Assembly: GCA_021234155.1 (NCBI GenBank)
Contig: JAJEKV010000328.1
Span: 186,001 to 250,000 of the forward strand
Reading direction: 5' to 3'
From: Isoetes taiwanensis
Taxonomy: Eukaryota > Streptophyta > Lycopodiopsida > Isoetales > Isoetaceae
Length of the DNA stretch: 64,000 bases
The notes under the pieces were generated by a model, which was given only the letters and a program-made list of their open reading frames with translations, was not told the origin of the DNA and did not search any database. The position numbers and the translations under genes were made by a program. This document shows positions 1 to 11,260 of the stretch, piece after piece (the stretch's first letter is position 1; the number at the start of each line of letters is the position of its first letter).

Positions 1-884
1 ATCGCGCAAAACCAAAAGTGAGCATTGCCCATATACATCCGCTACGGGCTGAGCCCTGTTTACAAAATCCTAAGTTAAAAAGTGCCCCTACTCCGGGTTT
101 GGAGCAGAGGTTATGCGGAGCACATAGTAGAGGCAGCTAACATGGTCCCAGCGGAGATGGATCACCACCTCCATATCATTCGTCAGGGGGTCGGGATGCT
201 CAGCCATCCCAGCGCACCAGCCATCCATTGGGATGCCGCGGTTCTTACACTTCTAGAGATCAAGCGCGTTCATACGGGCCGTAACCCACTCTTGGCAGCT
301 GCGAGGCATGGTGCACTGGTTCACGTTGATAGGATCTATAGTTGCAAACTGATGCCTCAGCTTTGGCCACTGCTCGTCTTATATAGCCCAACCGCTTGAA
401 GTTCTGCCGACGTGGACCAATCACACAATTGCTGATGTGGTTGCAATGCAAGGCCATTTTTAATTCCAGAATCTTTTCTCCCGCCGCATATCTAGCCATG
501 GTACCTTCTGACACTCCCTTTTTATGATATCCCACTTCAAGTTGCCTGCATTAATTGCTATTCCTTCCTTTTACGCCCTCTGTCATTATTATTTGTACCT
601 TCATCAAGCTCTCCCATCCTACCATTCATTCACGTTTCATCTACACCGTTCATCTGTTTTTCCTTCACTCCTTGGGGACTTAGCCAAAATTTTGCCTCTC
701 AATCGTCCTCTTGCGATCTTTGCCATCTGGCACCATCAACGGCTCCTTTTCCACTCTCATCATGCCCCTTCGCTACAGTTGCGTGCCCTAAAACCTTTTT
801 GGCTCACTTCGTTTTCGTCTTCTGCTTTCCGCCCTCCGGCTTCTTTTAATCCGCTCTCAAGCTTCCTTTCTTTTGCTTCTTGCC

Positions 885-3800
885 ATGGCTGCTTCACCGA
901 AATTCCCTACTCTTCAAGTTACTGCTCCCAGGGATCAGACTCTCTTTGAGTCTGTTATTTTCTCCACTCCTATCTTTCGAGATGCCTTGGAAGGTCCAAA
1001 GTCGCAGAAGTTTGCACGCCAGCTGAATATCCATTCTAAAACTCTCCGCCCCAAATCCGACCAACTCAGGCGGTTTGTTGCTCACATGGTCAACAACACC
1101 ATAACCGGGTTACGCCACACCGAGTCAATCGACCGGATATTCCGCTCACTCCGGTTCTTCTTTTTTCGTGTATTCCAGTTACCTATTCGCAAGCCTTCTT
1201 TATCTTGGGCTGCTTTACAGGAACAGGATGTCACTAAGTATGGCCAACTTCCTTATCAAGCCAACACTCATAGACTCACGAACATTGCCAAACCCCATGA
1301 TACCTTTGTCAAATTTCTGTGGCGCAAGTTGTATGGGTGTTCCATCAAGAACACCCACATCAATAAGCAGTTTTTCAACATTGTTATATCTTGGCCATCC
1401 ACTCCACCCATTCTATTGATTGGCCTCAAATTTTGTTCCTCAGCCTCCTTCATGAAATTGATCGCCCGAAAGCAACCTCTTTGGGCCTTGAATGCGCAAT
1501 GGGTGCTCACTGCAGGCCATCCTCCGTCATTGTCTCCCCGCCCCCAGTCCAGGTTCGCCCACACACCAGAACACGGTCTCTCAAGCTTCCACCAGACCGC
1601 CCTCCAATGTCATTCCTGCTGTCCAAGAACTTCATGATGAAACTTCACAACCTCGTCCTTCTCCTTCCCCTCATCATGCTCAAAACCAAGAACGTGTCAT
1701 ACCCGTCTCCTCTTCCTCCACCGAAACTGCGCATTCTCGCTCTCAACATGTTTCCCAAGCATCTCAATCATACAGACAAACGTGCCCTGCACACCCACCC
1801 TCCAGACAAGCTCTTTATCAATATCAACAGGATGTCCAAGCTGCAATGCTCAAGCTCCAAGACTCTCAAGAATCCTTCATGAATGGCATTCAAGGTTACA
1901 TGGAGACCACGGAAGCACTTCACAAGGATTTCCAGGCTGCCACTGTCCAAGTTCAATCTCTCGAAGATCGTCTTCAACAAAAGCACGAGGCTCTCTTACA
2001 GGCCCGTGAATCTCTCAAGGCAGAACAAGACAGGACTAACCTGCTCGCTGATCAACAGGCTCAATTACAGTCCACTATTCAAGAGTTGTTGGATCAGATA
2101 ACGCACAAGGATAAACTCCTCGCTGACCTCCAAACTATGTACACAGATCTCTCTCAGAATTACAACAAACAGCTTCAAAAGCTAGGTGAGTGCAATGAGC
2201 GCATCAATTCTCTCGAAGGCCAACTTTCCGCGCTTCAAAGTCAGGTCACGCCTCTCCAGGCTCAACTCACAGAAGCTTAGAAGCAGAAGATTATTGATGA
2301 TACAGAGATTGCCACTCTTCGGCTTCAACTCCCCACTCATGGGCAATCCTCTTCACAGGCCACGCTATCTCACAGAAGGTTCCATGATCAATCACGTCTC
2401 CTTGTTGACAAAGATAATCAGATACGCAATTTGGAACATCAAGTGAAACAAGCTGTTCAATCTGCGGAAGAAGCTCAAAGTCAGCATGAGACGTATATCG
2501 ATCTTGCTCTCCGCATTCCACAGGACTTTTCCACCCCTTCCAGCTATCTGGATTATGTAGTGGCCCGACGCTATCTTTTTCTTCTCAAGTGGTATTCGGC
2601 ACAAGGCAAGCTTAATGAGCCCCTTGGCAGCTCGGATTTTCTCCAGATCTGGCCGGACCTTTCCATTGAAGACAAAGGCTTACTCTGTGCCCTATTAGTC
2701 TTTGGTCAACTCCACTGTGCGGATCCAGATTTTGTCATCTTCCGTGTTGTCCAGCCTATGGCTTATGTTCTTCATGATTTTTATCTGGATGACATACATG
2801 ATAAGTTCCTAGATGGGCCCCATCGAATTTTTCAAGGCGACCCTCATGCTCACTGGTTGTTATTACAAACCAATCAGTATTTACAGGATCCTGCTAAAGC
2901 AAACACTCTAAGCACTGAGTACATGCCTGAGCTTGCTCATCACCTCCCTTTGTGGCAAGCAGAGACGCTTGAACAGGTGCGAAAGAATTTAGCTGACGCT
3001 GAGGACCTCCCGTTTGCCCAAGTTTACTTGCAGCACCTGGGTGGCTACAACACGTTGCGAGCCTTTCTGGACAGTTAGACTATACCCACGGGTTGGGTCC
3101 CACCTCCAGTTTATACCATGCTCGTGCTCGATTGGGACCGCTGGTGCCGTGGCTTTTTGATGCACCTTGTTCAAGGAATTCGTGGAGCGTGCGCGGCCCA
3201 CGCCACAGACCGCAGCTCAATCTCAGTATGCTTTCTTGGGTGCACCCCCACGCCCCAAATATCTCACCTCGGATTGGCGTCTTCCTTTTTGGACTAAGGT
3301 CATGGAAGGCCATGCTGATTGGACTCCTGCTCAGATCTCCACAGATCTTCGCTGGGATCCACGTTTTGTTCGTCGCTCTAATTGGGAGAATGGCGCTACC
3401 TTGGAGCACACTGGGAATTGGATCTATATACCTAATGAACGCGGTTGGCAGATGCCTACTCATGCTGTCTGGGGCTTTGATCTCTTTTTGGAGCGTGCTG
3501 CCACCTCCACGGATCCTTCTGTCCACCGACAAACAGGTTTTTGTGCTACTTTAAAATGTCTACTCTTGAGTTCTCTAAGGTGGAAGCGCCCCTATTTATT
3601 TACTGCAGAACCCCAACGCCGTTGTCGGGCCTCTTTGGCCCTTCGACCGCCTTCTCATGGAATGCCAGCCATTGTTGCCGCCGCGACCGCGTGCTCTTGA
3701 AGATATGGTGTCCTCTCGGGTTTCTTATTGACGCTTCATCCCGCCATTGGTCTTAACACTCCTGAAGCTTCTCATGCACGCCAAGAACTCATAGCCGCCT

Positions 3801-4227
3801 TATCACTCTGGTGACCGCCCTCATACACGCTAAGATGACTTTGAAATTATTGGGTTTCCACCGCCTCGAGACAGTTCTCCCTTTTTCTCACCCTTTTGAG
3901 TGTCGTTGGGGAAGTGTTAGTCCCAGACGCTCGGTACAGACTATTCATGCACACCTCGGACTGCACCAAGAACAAAGGCCAAATCCAGTCAAGGTCGGGC
4001 CATCAAAAGCCCGCCAGAAGACCACGCCAGAAGGTCACTTAAGGGTCCAGCAAAGAAGAAGCCAAGAATAGATGATGATGACCCGGAGGGCGCCGGGCAG
4101 GATTCCGTGCATTTCAAGAGGCACCGCCAGCATTCCTACAAATCAGGCCTCCTTCAGGAGTCGGCACTGAGATCTGTCAGAGTATCTATATTGGGCCAGA
4201 GGCCATTGTATTATATATACGAGTAGA
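885..4227 (+). pseudogene. Decayed gene for unrecognised coiled-coil protein with NLS-like tail
   Basis: I do not recognise the family. Protein-like sequence starts at the ATG at 885 (context GCCATGG) and runs in one frame to about 1500 (opening MAASPKFPTLQVTAP). It resumes in another frame over about 1560-2277 as a Ser/Pro/His-rich linker, then a Gln/Leu-rich coiled coil of roughly 150 residues. A single TAG at 2278-2280 interrupts that frame, which then continues open to 3078 with an acidic, aromatic segment. Two more frame changes follow (3081-3190 and 3167-3700). A basic tail in a further frame near 3969-4227 contains KKKPRIDDDD, which resembles a monopartite nuclear localisation signal. 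The breaks could be introns, but most joins lack obvious splice sites, so decay is more likely. It could be a structural ORF of an unclassified retroelement or a dead host gene. Confidence 0.5.
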
Positions 4228-4480
4228 GCTAGCATTCGAAGGCTAGATGGGTTCTTGTCTCCATCATTTCTCTCCCAGTTGTAAGAGCTCATGTATTCTG
4301 ATTGATATCAAGAAGTTTTCTTCACACCATTGTGTTCTTCTTTTGTTCTTGTTTTCTCTTTCTTTGTTCTTTGCAAATCCCGCGTGATACAGCTCCCGGA
4401 TTCTCCGGTTTGATCCAAGGGTCCTCACAGAGGGCTGTCTTGCAGGAGTTCCCGAACCCAAACCCCAAACATTGTACCCA
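4090..4480 (+). promoter_or_regulatory. Possible LTR / promoter-like segment
   Basis: A TATA-like run (TTGTATTATATATAC, about 4206-4220) is followed by a pyrimidine-rich leader and a segment TTGTAAGAGCTCATGTATTC that resembles the R/U5 part of plant LTRs. The sequence then becomes very T-rich and ends near CCCAAACATTGTACCCAGA, faintly like an LTR end plus primer-binding site. No second copy is present in the window, so an LTR is only an inference. Immediately downstream a 16-nt motif (CACCCAGATGGGGCTT or close) occurs twice, at about 4476-4490 and 4523-4538. Confidence 0.25.
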
Positions 4481-4574
4481 GATGGGGCTTTCATATTGTA
4501 CATTGTGTTGTTTTAATGGAGACACCCAGATGGGGCTTTTCTTTCAGTTCTCTCTCTTCTTGCTTGTTGGTTTT

Positions 4575-5135
4575 GAGAATTGAATTTATGTTCGTTTCAT
4601 GATAAGAAGATAAATTATCAAACTTGTTGAAGTATTCTTCCACATCATCATCATCATCATGTAATTTTAGCTTTCTTAATTCCTTTTCTAACAAATCAAT
4701 CTGTGGAGATGTTTTTTCCTCATAATTTTTTAAAAAGAAAACCCACATTTCTCTAGCTGACATATTTCTCAATTTCAACCTAATATAACCTTAGATGTAA
4801 TGATGCCTTGAGCTTCCTTCTCCCTTGTATAGGTTGATTTTGTTGTCATAAGACCTGAACTTCCAGCTTCTGTTGTATCTGAACCGCCTCCAGAGCTGGT
4901 GTCACTGGTACTAATAGCAGCAATATTAGTTTGATTGTTCAATGAACCTCCTACGACTGACCTCAATGTTGAGCTTGCATCTGCAACTGGTTGAGTATCC
5001 AGAAGGATCTACTAATTCCCACAGGTCTTCAACTTCAAGTATATGCTTTATGGCGTTCTTCCATACTTGAAAGCCAGGTCCTCGGCTATAAACATCCACA
5101 CTGTTAAGTAAGACAGCACCAAATCTGCTAGACAT
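4575..5135 (-). pseudogene. Ty1/copia gag fragment
   Basis: Read on the minus strand from the ATG at 5135, the product begins MSSRFGAVLLNSVDVY and continues FQVWKNAIKHILEVEDLW. This matches the N-terminus of the Gag encoded by the copia at 25,442 (MASRFGAGLLNAIEVF). Two further pieces in shifted frames follow: one with a Ser/Gly-rich linker and EAQGIITSKV (about 4966-4775), and one with LRNMSAREMWVFFLKNYEEK and a run of Asp (about 4778-4620). Those are the middle of a UBN2-type copia Gag. Frameshifts separate them, and homology stops near 4600, so zinc knuckle and Pol are missing. Confidence 0.8.
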
Positions 5136-5163
5136 TATAGTAGGAACCGGCTCTGATACCAAA

Positions 5164-5494
5164 TGTTGATTTAGAACAGAGACAATTGCTTAACTTTGCC
5201 TTCTATAATGAAACAATCTTCTAGCAATGAAGTTTCAACTAGAGTTTAAGCAAGAGAGATGTAATTCATACTTATGACCCTTGAATATTTTTATTCTTGT
5301 ATACCATTAACTTGACCATTGAATTACTGCAGCTTTACAGCATTGTAGCAATTATACTGATCAATTAACTGTGGCAACGAACTGACAAACTAACAAGCCT
5401 AAATTGTGGTTTAGGACTTAGGATTAGAGACGATGCAATTCACCAAACAACTGTCTTTTAATTTCTTGTTTGTTGTGTACATTTAAGCTCAACA
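5164..5494 (-). mobile_element. Copia LTR (331 bp) of the truncated element
   Basis: The minus-strand gag fragment is preceded by a primer-binding site: on the plus strand GCTCTGATACCA at about 5151-5162, the reverse complement of TGGTATCAGAGC. The sequence next to it starts TGTTGA on the plus strand, and the stretch ends CTCAACA at 5494. The segment is therefore bounded by TGTTGA...TCAACA, as expected for a copia LTR. A weak TATA/polyA-like stretch (ACAAGAATAAAAATATT on the minus strand) lies inside. The second LTR and the rest of the element are absent, so no target duplication can be tested. The outer boundary at 5494 is an inference from the terminal dinucleotides only. Confidence 0.6.
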
Positions 5495-6750
5495 GGTCGG
5501 TGCCATTCGATGGTTTAGGCTGTGTATTTGGTTGGTTTCAGTAAACCGACATTTGAATGTCAATTTCGCACCAACTTACTATCTTCTGAAATTGTTTACA
5601 TATAATATAATTCCAATGCAATTTGCACACAATAATTAACCTATGCCCTTAGCAAGCAACTTAGGGGCAATCTTATTTACATGTGTGATGGCTATAGAGT
5701 TAGGGCAAACCATGCAATTATTTGATGACCCTTGCTAATTTTCCAACATGCACCCCTATGCATGGTGGTTGTAAACTCGTGCATGCACCCCAATGCATGG
5801 TGGTTGCAAACTCTATAAGGAGGCACTTGTATATTTGCACCATTTCACTTGTGCATGGTGCTTTGTGTTGCTTAGAAGAGGAATCTAATAACATCTTAAC
5901 CTTGGTGAAGCATCTAAAATTGTTGATAACACCTAGACTTTGTTGCAACTGGCAAGAGTGTCAACTAGGAAGTCCACATCATCTGCATAGAACAATTATC
6001 TAATAATGGATAACCAAGTTGTGCCTTTCCACCTCCACAGTTCCAAACCTTAACATATGCCCTAACAACAAAGTGGACATCCTTGATGCAAACTATTGTA
6101 GATATGTTGACTCGATGGTTGCAATCGAAATGGCATTGATTCATACAATCTGTACTCCCATACAATCTCTTCCATAGCTATTATCTAGGGACCATGTCGA
6201 GATTAAACCCACATTTTTTCATCCACTTCGCCGTTACGTTGAGAACAAGTAATATCTTATTCTATGGCCCAATCTACCCAAGATTTTGGGTTCGAAGGAT
6301 TTTATATTTTCTATTGGTTTTTCCTATCTAGTACCATAGAATCGTAAAATACATTTTGCATTTCTAGGTTATGTGTGTGGCCTTGAGGATATAAGACATG
6401 GCATTGTTTTTTCTTCAACTTTTGTGACCATATTAAACTAGAATCCAAAGTATATAGTTCATGATAACTTAATCATCCAAAGCTAGCTTGTAGAGTTATC
6501 AACTATTCCAGAATAGTCACTTAGATAGTTTGCAGACTTATATGCTCGAAATAGAGCATGTAATAGAAATGGAGTTATGTGCTATTCCAGAATATGAAAT
6601 AGAAATGGAGTTATGTGCTATTCCAGAATAACAGTATTAGGTCAAAGTATTGTTAAGACATCATTATGATAATAAGACTATAGCAAATCGTTTAGAGCCA
6701 AGATAATTTGTATAAGGGCATGTGCCGCATTTAATGCATACATACTAGCT
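5495..6750. other. Spacer without recognisable genes
   Basis: AT-rich sequence with no coding stretch I can support. Two small direct repeats stand out: a ~33-bp unit containing GCACCCCTATGCATGGTGGTTG at about 5750-5815, and a ~32-bp unit (ATAGAAATGGAGTTATGTGC followed by TATTCCAGAATA) at 6561-6592 and 6599-6630. The palindrome in the second unit recurs in the TIR element at 47.2-50.4 kb. Confidence 0.5.
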
Positions 6751-6752
6751 AG

Positions 6753-7198
6753 GCGTAGGATAGTCTTACCCTTGATTGGGGGATCCCGGAGGTGTGATCG
6801 GGAGGAGGACGGAGGAGGGCGTGTGATCCCGAGGGCGGGATCCCCATCTGCTAAAGAAGCTGCGGAAAAAAAAAGCCCCTTGTAGTGAAAATCAGCCAAG
6901 TTTTCATATGCATTTTTCTTCGCCCATCCTCCACGAATGGAATGGGGGTTTGTGCGAGGTTGGTCGGAATGGGCTTGAGAAGAGCTCTAGTTTGATGCCA
7001 AGGAGGAAGAGAGGGCAGCGCCGCTGCTATCAGCACGCAAAAATCCGCCAAAAAATGGCCCTAAACTGCGCAGATCACCTTTTAATCAGATTAGCTTACG
7101 ATGGGATCCCGTCCTCCGGGATCACACGTCCTCCGGGATCCCGTCCTCCGGGATCACACCTCCGGGATCCCCCAATCAAGGGTAAGACTATCCTGAGC
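6753..7198. mobile_element. Non-autonomous TIR element (MITE-like, ~440 bp)
   Basis: The left end (AGGATAGTCTTACCCTTGAT then TGGGGGATCCCGGAGGTGTGAT, from about 6757) is a perfect reverse complement of the right end (ATCACACCTCCGGGATCCCC... ending ...GGTAAGACTATCCT, about 7153-7194) over at least 42 bp. Weaker symmetry extends outward with TAGCT near both ends. Inside the right end the unit CTCCGGGATC is repeated four times between 7110 and 7172, and a related GGGATCCC cluster sits inside the left end. The core has no transposase. I could not define a target duplication, so the superfamily is open. Confidence 0.75.
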
Positions 7199-7294
7199 CA
7201 GCTACATATATGAAAGAGTTCAATAAAAAAGAGTATCAACCAAAATAGATATTTCATATATCAAAAAGCAAACTAGGGATGAGACTAATGGATA

Positions 7295-7621
7295 TCAAAG
7301 AGGAAACCATGGTTGGCATGTAGGGTTTAATCCTACTTTATTGCTTAGTAGACAAGGGCAAAATCCAAGAACATCAGCCCTGCTCTTAAGAATGGACTCT
7401 TGAGAATGTAGCCTGCAGTCACAAAAAAAACCAAAATCACAAGCTAGAAGGCAGCATATTGGTCTAAATTGAAACTCCATATCGACTTTGCAAAGGATAT
7501 CGATTGTTTTGGCTTGGGCCTCACATTGAGCTTCTGTATATATAGCATCAACATCTACGGACATCTGGACGATAATGACAATTCCAACAATTGCAATGAT
7601 TGGCAAGTGAATGCACTTCAT
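7295..7621 (-). CDS. Small cysteine-rich secreted protein, weakly LTP-like
   Basis: An uninterrupted 108-codon ORF starts at the minus-strand ATG ending at 7621. Residues 1-26 form a signal-peptide-like hydrophobic stretch (MKCIHLPIIAIVGIVIIVQM) followed by a small-residue region. The mature part shows C-x10-C-x11-CC-x3-C-x5-C-x-C-x18-C-x-C. The order C, C, CC, CxC, C recalls the eight-cysteine motif of plant non-specific lipid-transfer and protease-inhibitor proteins, but extra cysteines and the missing helix-4 spacing make this tentative. Such proteins act in the apoplast or on membranes. No TATA box or intron was verified. The region lies between transposons, so it may be a chance ORF or a degraded gene. 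Confidence 0.35.
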   Translation of the reverse strand: MKCIHLPIIAIVGIVIIVQMSVDVDAIYTEAQCEAQAKTIDILCKVDMEFQFRPICCLLACDFGFFCDCRLHSQESILKSRADVLGFCPCLLSNKVGLNPTCQPWFPL

Positions 7622-8105
7622 TGTGTTAATCTAAATGATCAAATGTTTTTTTCTAAGTTCTTTTATTTTCTAAAAGTCTACCTAAACTAAAACTATACAT
7701 ACAACTAACTTGTTGTGTCTAGCGCATGATTCTACCAAATCTTATCCTATGCTAAAATGTTTTATTTTTTTTGCATTGTTGCGTCGTTTTATAGCTAATA
7801 AAATTCTATGTGGGCAAATATCTATTGGTTTGCATTGTTAGCTTACATTAGGACATATATTTATATTTACAAGAAATTTATGGCGGCGGCCTTCCGCCAC
7901 GAACATTTCTCTAGTTCCAAACTTGTGCAATAGAAAATCACTTTAATGTCTAGGTTTAGTAAATTCGACAACTATAGGTAAATGGCTATTCTGTTGTGCA
8001 ATGCCAACTTCTAATCTGTCAATGAGCTGGATTAGCATGTTGGTTTGCCCAAGTAGATCTGAGTAAAATGGAATGGGAAATAATGTGTCCATGCCCTTTC
8101 ACCCC
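7622..8105. other. Spacer, nothing recognised
   Basis: AT-rich sequence between the cysteine-rich ORF and the LINE scrap. I see no coding segment, repeat or RNA gene in it. Confidence 0.5.
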
Positions 8106-8345
8106 CTAGCATAGTATGACATCTCTTACCAGTGCATCGGCAACTGTGAATTTGACAATGCGTGGGCGGTCTGGATGTCGAACATTGTGGTGGCTAGCCC
8201 GGGCAATGTGTACGGGGACATGAAACCTCATGCGTGATAGGACCACTGTGTGTAGCCGCTCCATGAGGTGATCTCCCTCCACTTCAGGGAGGCCGCGAAC
8301 TACCACATTATGTCTCCTACAACTCTGTCTGTTCTTGTTGCTCAC
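8106..8345 (-). pseudogene. L1-type LINE ORF1 fragment
   Basis: The 79-codon minus-strand ORF contains RRHNVVVRGLPEVEGDHLME, closely parallel to RRLNLIVRGLPEDHGEDL in the LINE ORF1 at 37.5 kb. It continues with HPDRPRIVKFTVADALVRD, the typical end of the RNA-binding (RRM-like) fold of L1 ORF1 proteins (Transposase_22 family). This protein coats LINE RNA. Only the C-terminal half is present, cut off at a TIR element on its 5' side. It is a dead fragment. Confidence 0.65.
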
Positions 8346-8377
8346 TGAGCCGCGAGCAATGTTCCCTGTCTTCTAAA

Positions 8378-9072
8378 GGGAAAAACTACGAAATACCCAT
8401 ATGTTTGAACAAATTTTACCACATAACCCTGAGTTTTGATAATTTTCTGAGATGCCCTTGATCAAAATACAAAGTATTGTGTATCTTTTAAAATTATTCA
8501 ATGCCCTTAAGATTTACATTAATTTCCCAAATGTCCTTAAGTTTTATTTGAATTTCCCAAACGCCCTTAAGAACTAGAACATGAGTTTTCTTCAAATTTC
8601 AAATGCTTCAAAATTCACCAAATACTTTTAGGCCCTTGCATGTGAATGAACTATAATCTCTGCCCTTGCATGCTTCACTACTTCTTAACTCCTACAAATA
8701 CTCTTTCTTGATTTTATTTGGCTACAATAATTTGTTATTGTAAATTGAATCGGATTAGTGCTTTCGACAAGAGGATCATTGCAAATCGCTAGAGAAAATC
8801 GATGGGCTGAGACCAAATCAATGGAATAGAAATTAATTTGGTGTCTTGCCTTCCTTTAAGGTACTGAGAATAGAAATAGGCATCTTTGCTAAAAAGGCGC
8901 CATGAATATCTGTTACAAAAGGGTATTCCATGAAATACGAAAAACTAGAGGGCATTAGGTGAAATTTAAAATTGGACAGGGGGATATACGTTGACCAAGG
9001 GCATTTCAATTTATTCAAACTCAGGGGTATGTCGTGAAATTCGTCAAAACACAAAAGTATTTTAGTTTTCCC
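8378..9072. mobile_element. TIR element of ~695 bp with GGGAAAA...TTTTCCC ends
   Basis: The first ~85 bp (GGGAAAAACTACGAAATACC ... CCCTGAGTTTTGATA ... GATGCCCTTGATC) align in reverse complement with the last ~85 bp (...GACCAAGGGCATTTC ... ACTCAGGGGTATGTC ... TTTTAGTTTTCCC), with scattered mismatches and small gaps. The interior is AT-rich, contains several copies of AATTTCCCAAA-[CT]GCCCTTAAG-like sequence around 8510-8580, and has no transposase. Long TIRs starting GGG with sub-terminal repetition resemble Mutator-like non-autonomous elements, but no 9-bp duplication is clear, so the class is uncertain. Confidence 0.65.
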
Positions 9073-9760
9073 ATCAATAAACTTAACTGCTTGGAACAAA
9101 CTAACCTTAAAGCTATGGACCAAGGGGGATTCACCTAGAAGACCCCCAAAAAACACATGGCTGGGAGAGATCCAATTTTAGGGTCCTTCCAATGGTATAC
9201 GTAAGGAAAAAATACGTACTTTTTTTTAAATAGGGGTTGAGTTTGGTGGGGAAGGCAAAACTATGATACGTCTAGGGCCTAACCACACAAGGAGCCTATA
9301 TTTTCCATATTGGAGCTTCAGTTCTCTAGGTACAAGGCCTCATCTTTTTTAGACTAAAAATGTTTTGTAGCACCTTTGATTCCTTCTCAAGTTTAAATCC
9401 ATTGTTGCATTTTGTTAAACGGATTTAAAACCTCTGATATGCTATTGCATTTTGTTAAACGGATTAAAAATCTCTGATATGCCGAGATTGTTAACTGAAT
9501 AAGCATTTGAAAAGCTGGAAATTGTGAATACTTTGGCCTAATTCTCATTTTTGTGCCTGCAGCGAAACACATCTCACTCAATGTCCCCTTGATTATAAGT
9601 TTTATACTGAATTGAATTAGTAATCACAACACACAGGTGAGTCCACTTTACCTTAAAACTTTATCTGTTCAACATAATTTTTGTGAAGAAATAGTTGTCA
9701 CTTATATCAATATTAATATGGAATAATCGGACGAATTGGGTTGAGCCCATAAGTCCAATG
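9073..9760. other. Spacer with a ~40-bp tandem duplication
   Basis: No gene recognised. A unit TTGCATTTTGTTAAACGGAT followed by TAAAAnCTCTGATATGC occurs twice in tandem (about 9404-9442 and 9446-9482), with a few mismatches. Confidence 0.5.
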
Positions 9761-10287
9761 GTGAGTGTTATGGAATTCTTAATTGCTAGTATGTCAAGCA
9801 GATATCACTACTTATTATTGTTCAATGTCGACCACGTTACATAATATGGAGCCGATTTTGCTTCTTTCTTCAATGGTCACTATAATTCATAAATATACAC
9901 CTTATGAACAATGAACTCTGCAATGCCGAAAACACCCAGCTTCGATCTAATTATTCAAGACGATTCTCGCATAGGTCGGCCTTAGATCTGTATCCTTGAT
10001 TGCTTCAGCCTCGATGATCACACTAAGCCGAATTAATCCCATAATGGATATCCACCGTCACTAATCATTCTATTTTTGTTTTAGCTCATGACCCGATCCT
10101 GTCTTCGTTTTCATATATATCTTTTAAACCACTAACTTACAACCATTACAATAGAATAATGGTATGTTTTCGACCTTGGTGCACAATGCAAGCTCTCATA
10201 TGTTAAGGCATGACCCATTACACGATCCAGCTATCTCAACACTCTCCCATCATGCCTTTAACCATTTCTGATTTAGCCCTGCTCAGT

Positions 10288-11260
10288 CTAAGATGATTTG
10301 CCAAAAGAACTTTTAACATGTAGAACACCTAATACTGCCAAAATATTTAATATATCCTCTTCTCTTTGCAACCTTTTGCTCTTTCCAGTGGCCAGTCTGC
10401 CATACTTTTCATTATATTGTTTTGCCTCCTCGATTAATCTTTGTGCTTCACCCTTTCTTTTTCTTGTCTCCATCTCAATACGTTCATCCTTATCATTTTG
10501 TGACTGCTGAATTTTTCCTGTCATAACATCTTCTTGCAGACTTCTTTCAGCGTAATTGTCTTCCCTTTCGCTGCTGTCACTATCATAATAAAAAACAGCA
10601 GCCTTATTATCAGATTTCAGCTTGTTGTTATCATCATACGCTACTTTATTGTGGTCTCCTTTAAACTTCCTATAGAGTGTGCACTCTTCGAGTAACACAT
10701 CTCTACTGATGATAATCCATTTTGTGTTCCGCTCAAACATTCTATATGCTTTGCTTTCTGGATCATAACCTACTAAGAAAGCAATTTGTGATCTGTCATC
10801 CAATTTCTTTCGAGCTTCTTCAGGTATGTGTATATAGCCCAAGCATCCATAAGCCTTAAATCTAGAAAAATCAATATTGATGTCCGGATTCCAGATCTCT
10901 TCGGGAAGTCTTCCAGATATACTGGCATTTGGCAGTCTGTTTTGAATGTACATTGCTATTAGTACTACCTCTTCCCACAGATAATTAGGTCGACCTGAAT
11001 GTTTAAGCATCGCTCGCGTAGCGTTTAAAATTGTACAATTCTCTCTCTCTGAAACTGCTGTGGACTATATGGACACGTTAACTACCTTGCAATGCCATGC
11101 AATCTGCAGAAAGCTCTATATCTGTCTGAGATGTATTCTCCACCCCTGTCACTTCTCAGGCATTTCAGTTTCTTTCCCATCTCTCTTTCACTTTCTGCTA
11201 GAAATTCTTTAAAAGCATCAAAACAGTCATTTTTCTTTCTTAGCAAATAAACCTTACACC
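10288..11260 (-). pseudogene. Copia integrase (core and C-terminal part)
   Basis: The minus-strand ORF from 11,010 to 10,288 reads PNYLWEEVVLIAMYIQNRLP, then KAYGCLGYIHIPEEARKKLD and AFLVGYDPESKAYRMF, the conserved segment after the copia integrase core. It closely parallels the copia at 27.4 kb. Upstream (about 11,260-11,050), in broken frame, are remnants of the core itself, including CLRSDRGGEY with one catalytic Asp. The integrase inserts retroelement cDNA into chromosomes. The ORF ends in LHVKSSFGKSS at 10,288, only about 45 bp from the LTR, so RT and RNase H have been deleted. Confidence 0.85.

Noticed and set aside
82-399. 105-codon plus-strand ORF near the window start
   Set aside because: No recognisable motif, no signal or domain, and the window edge cuts the context; not supported as a gene.
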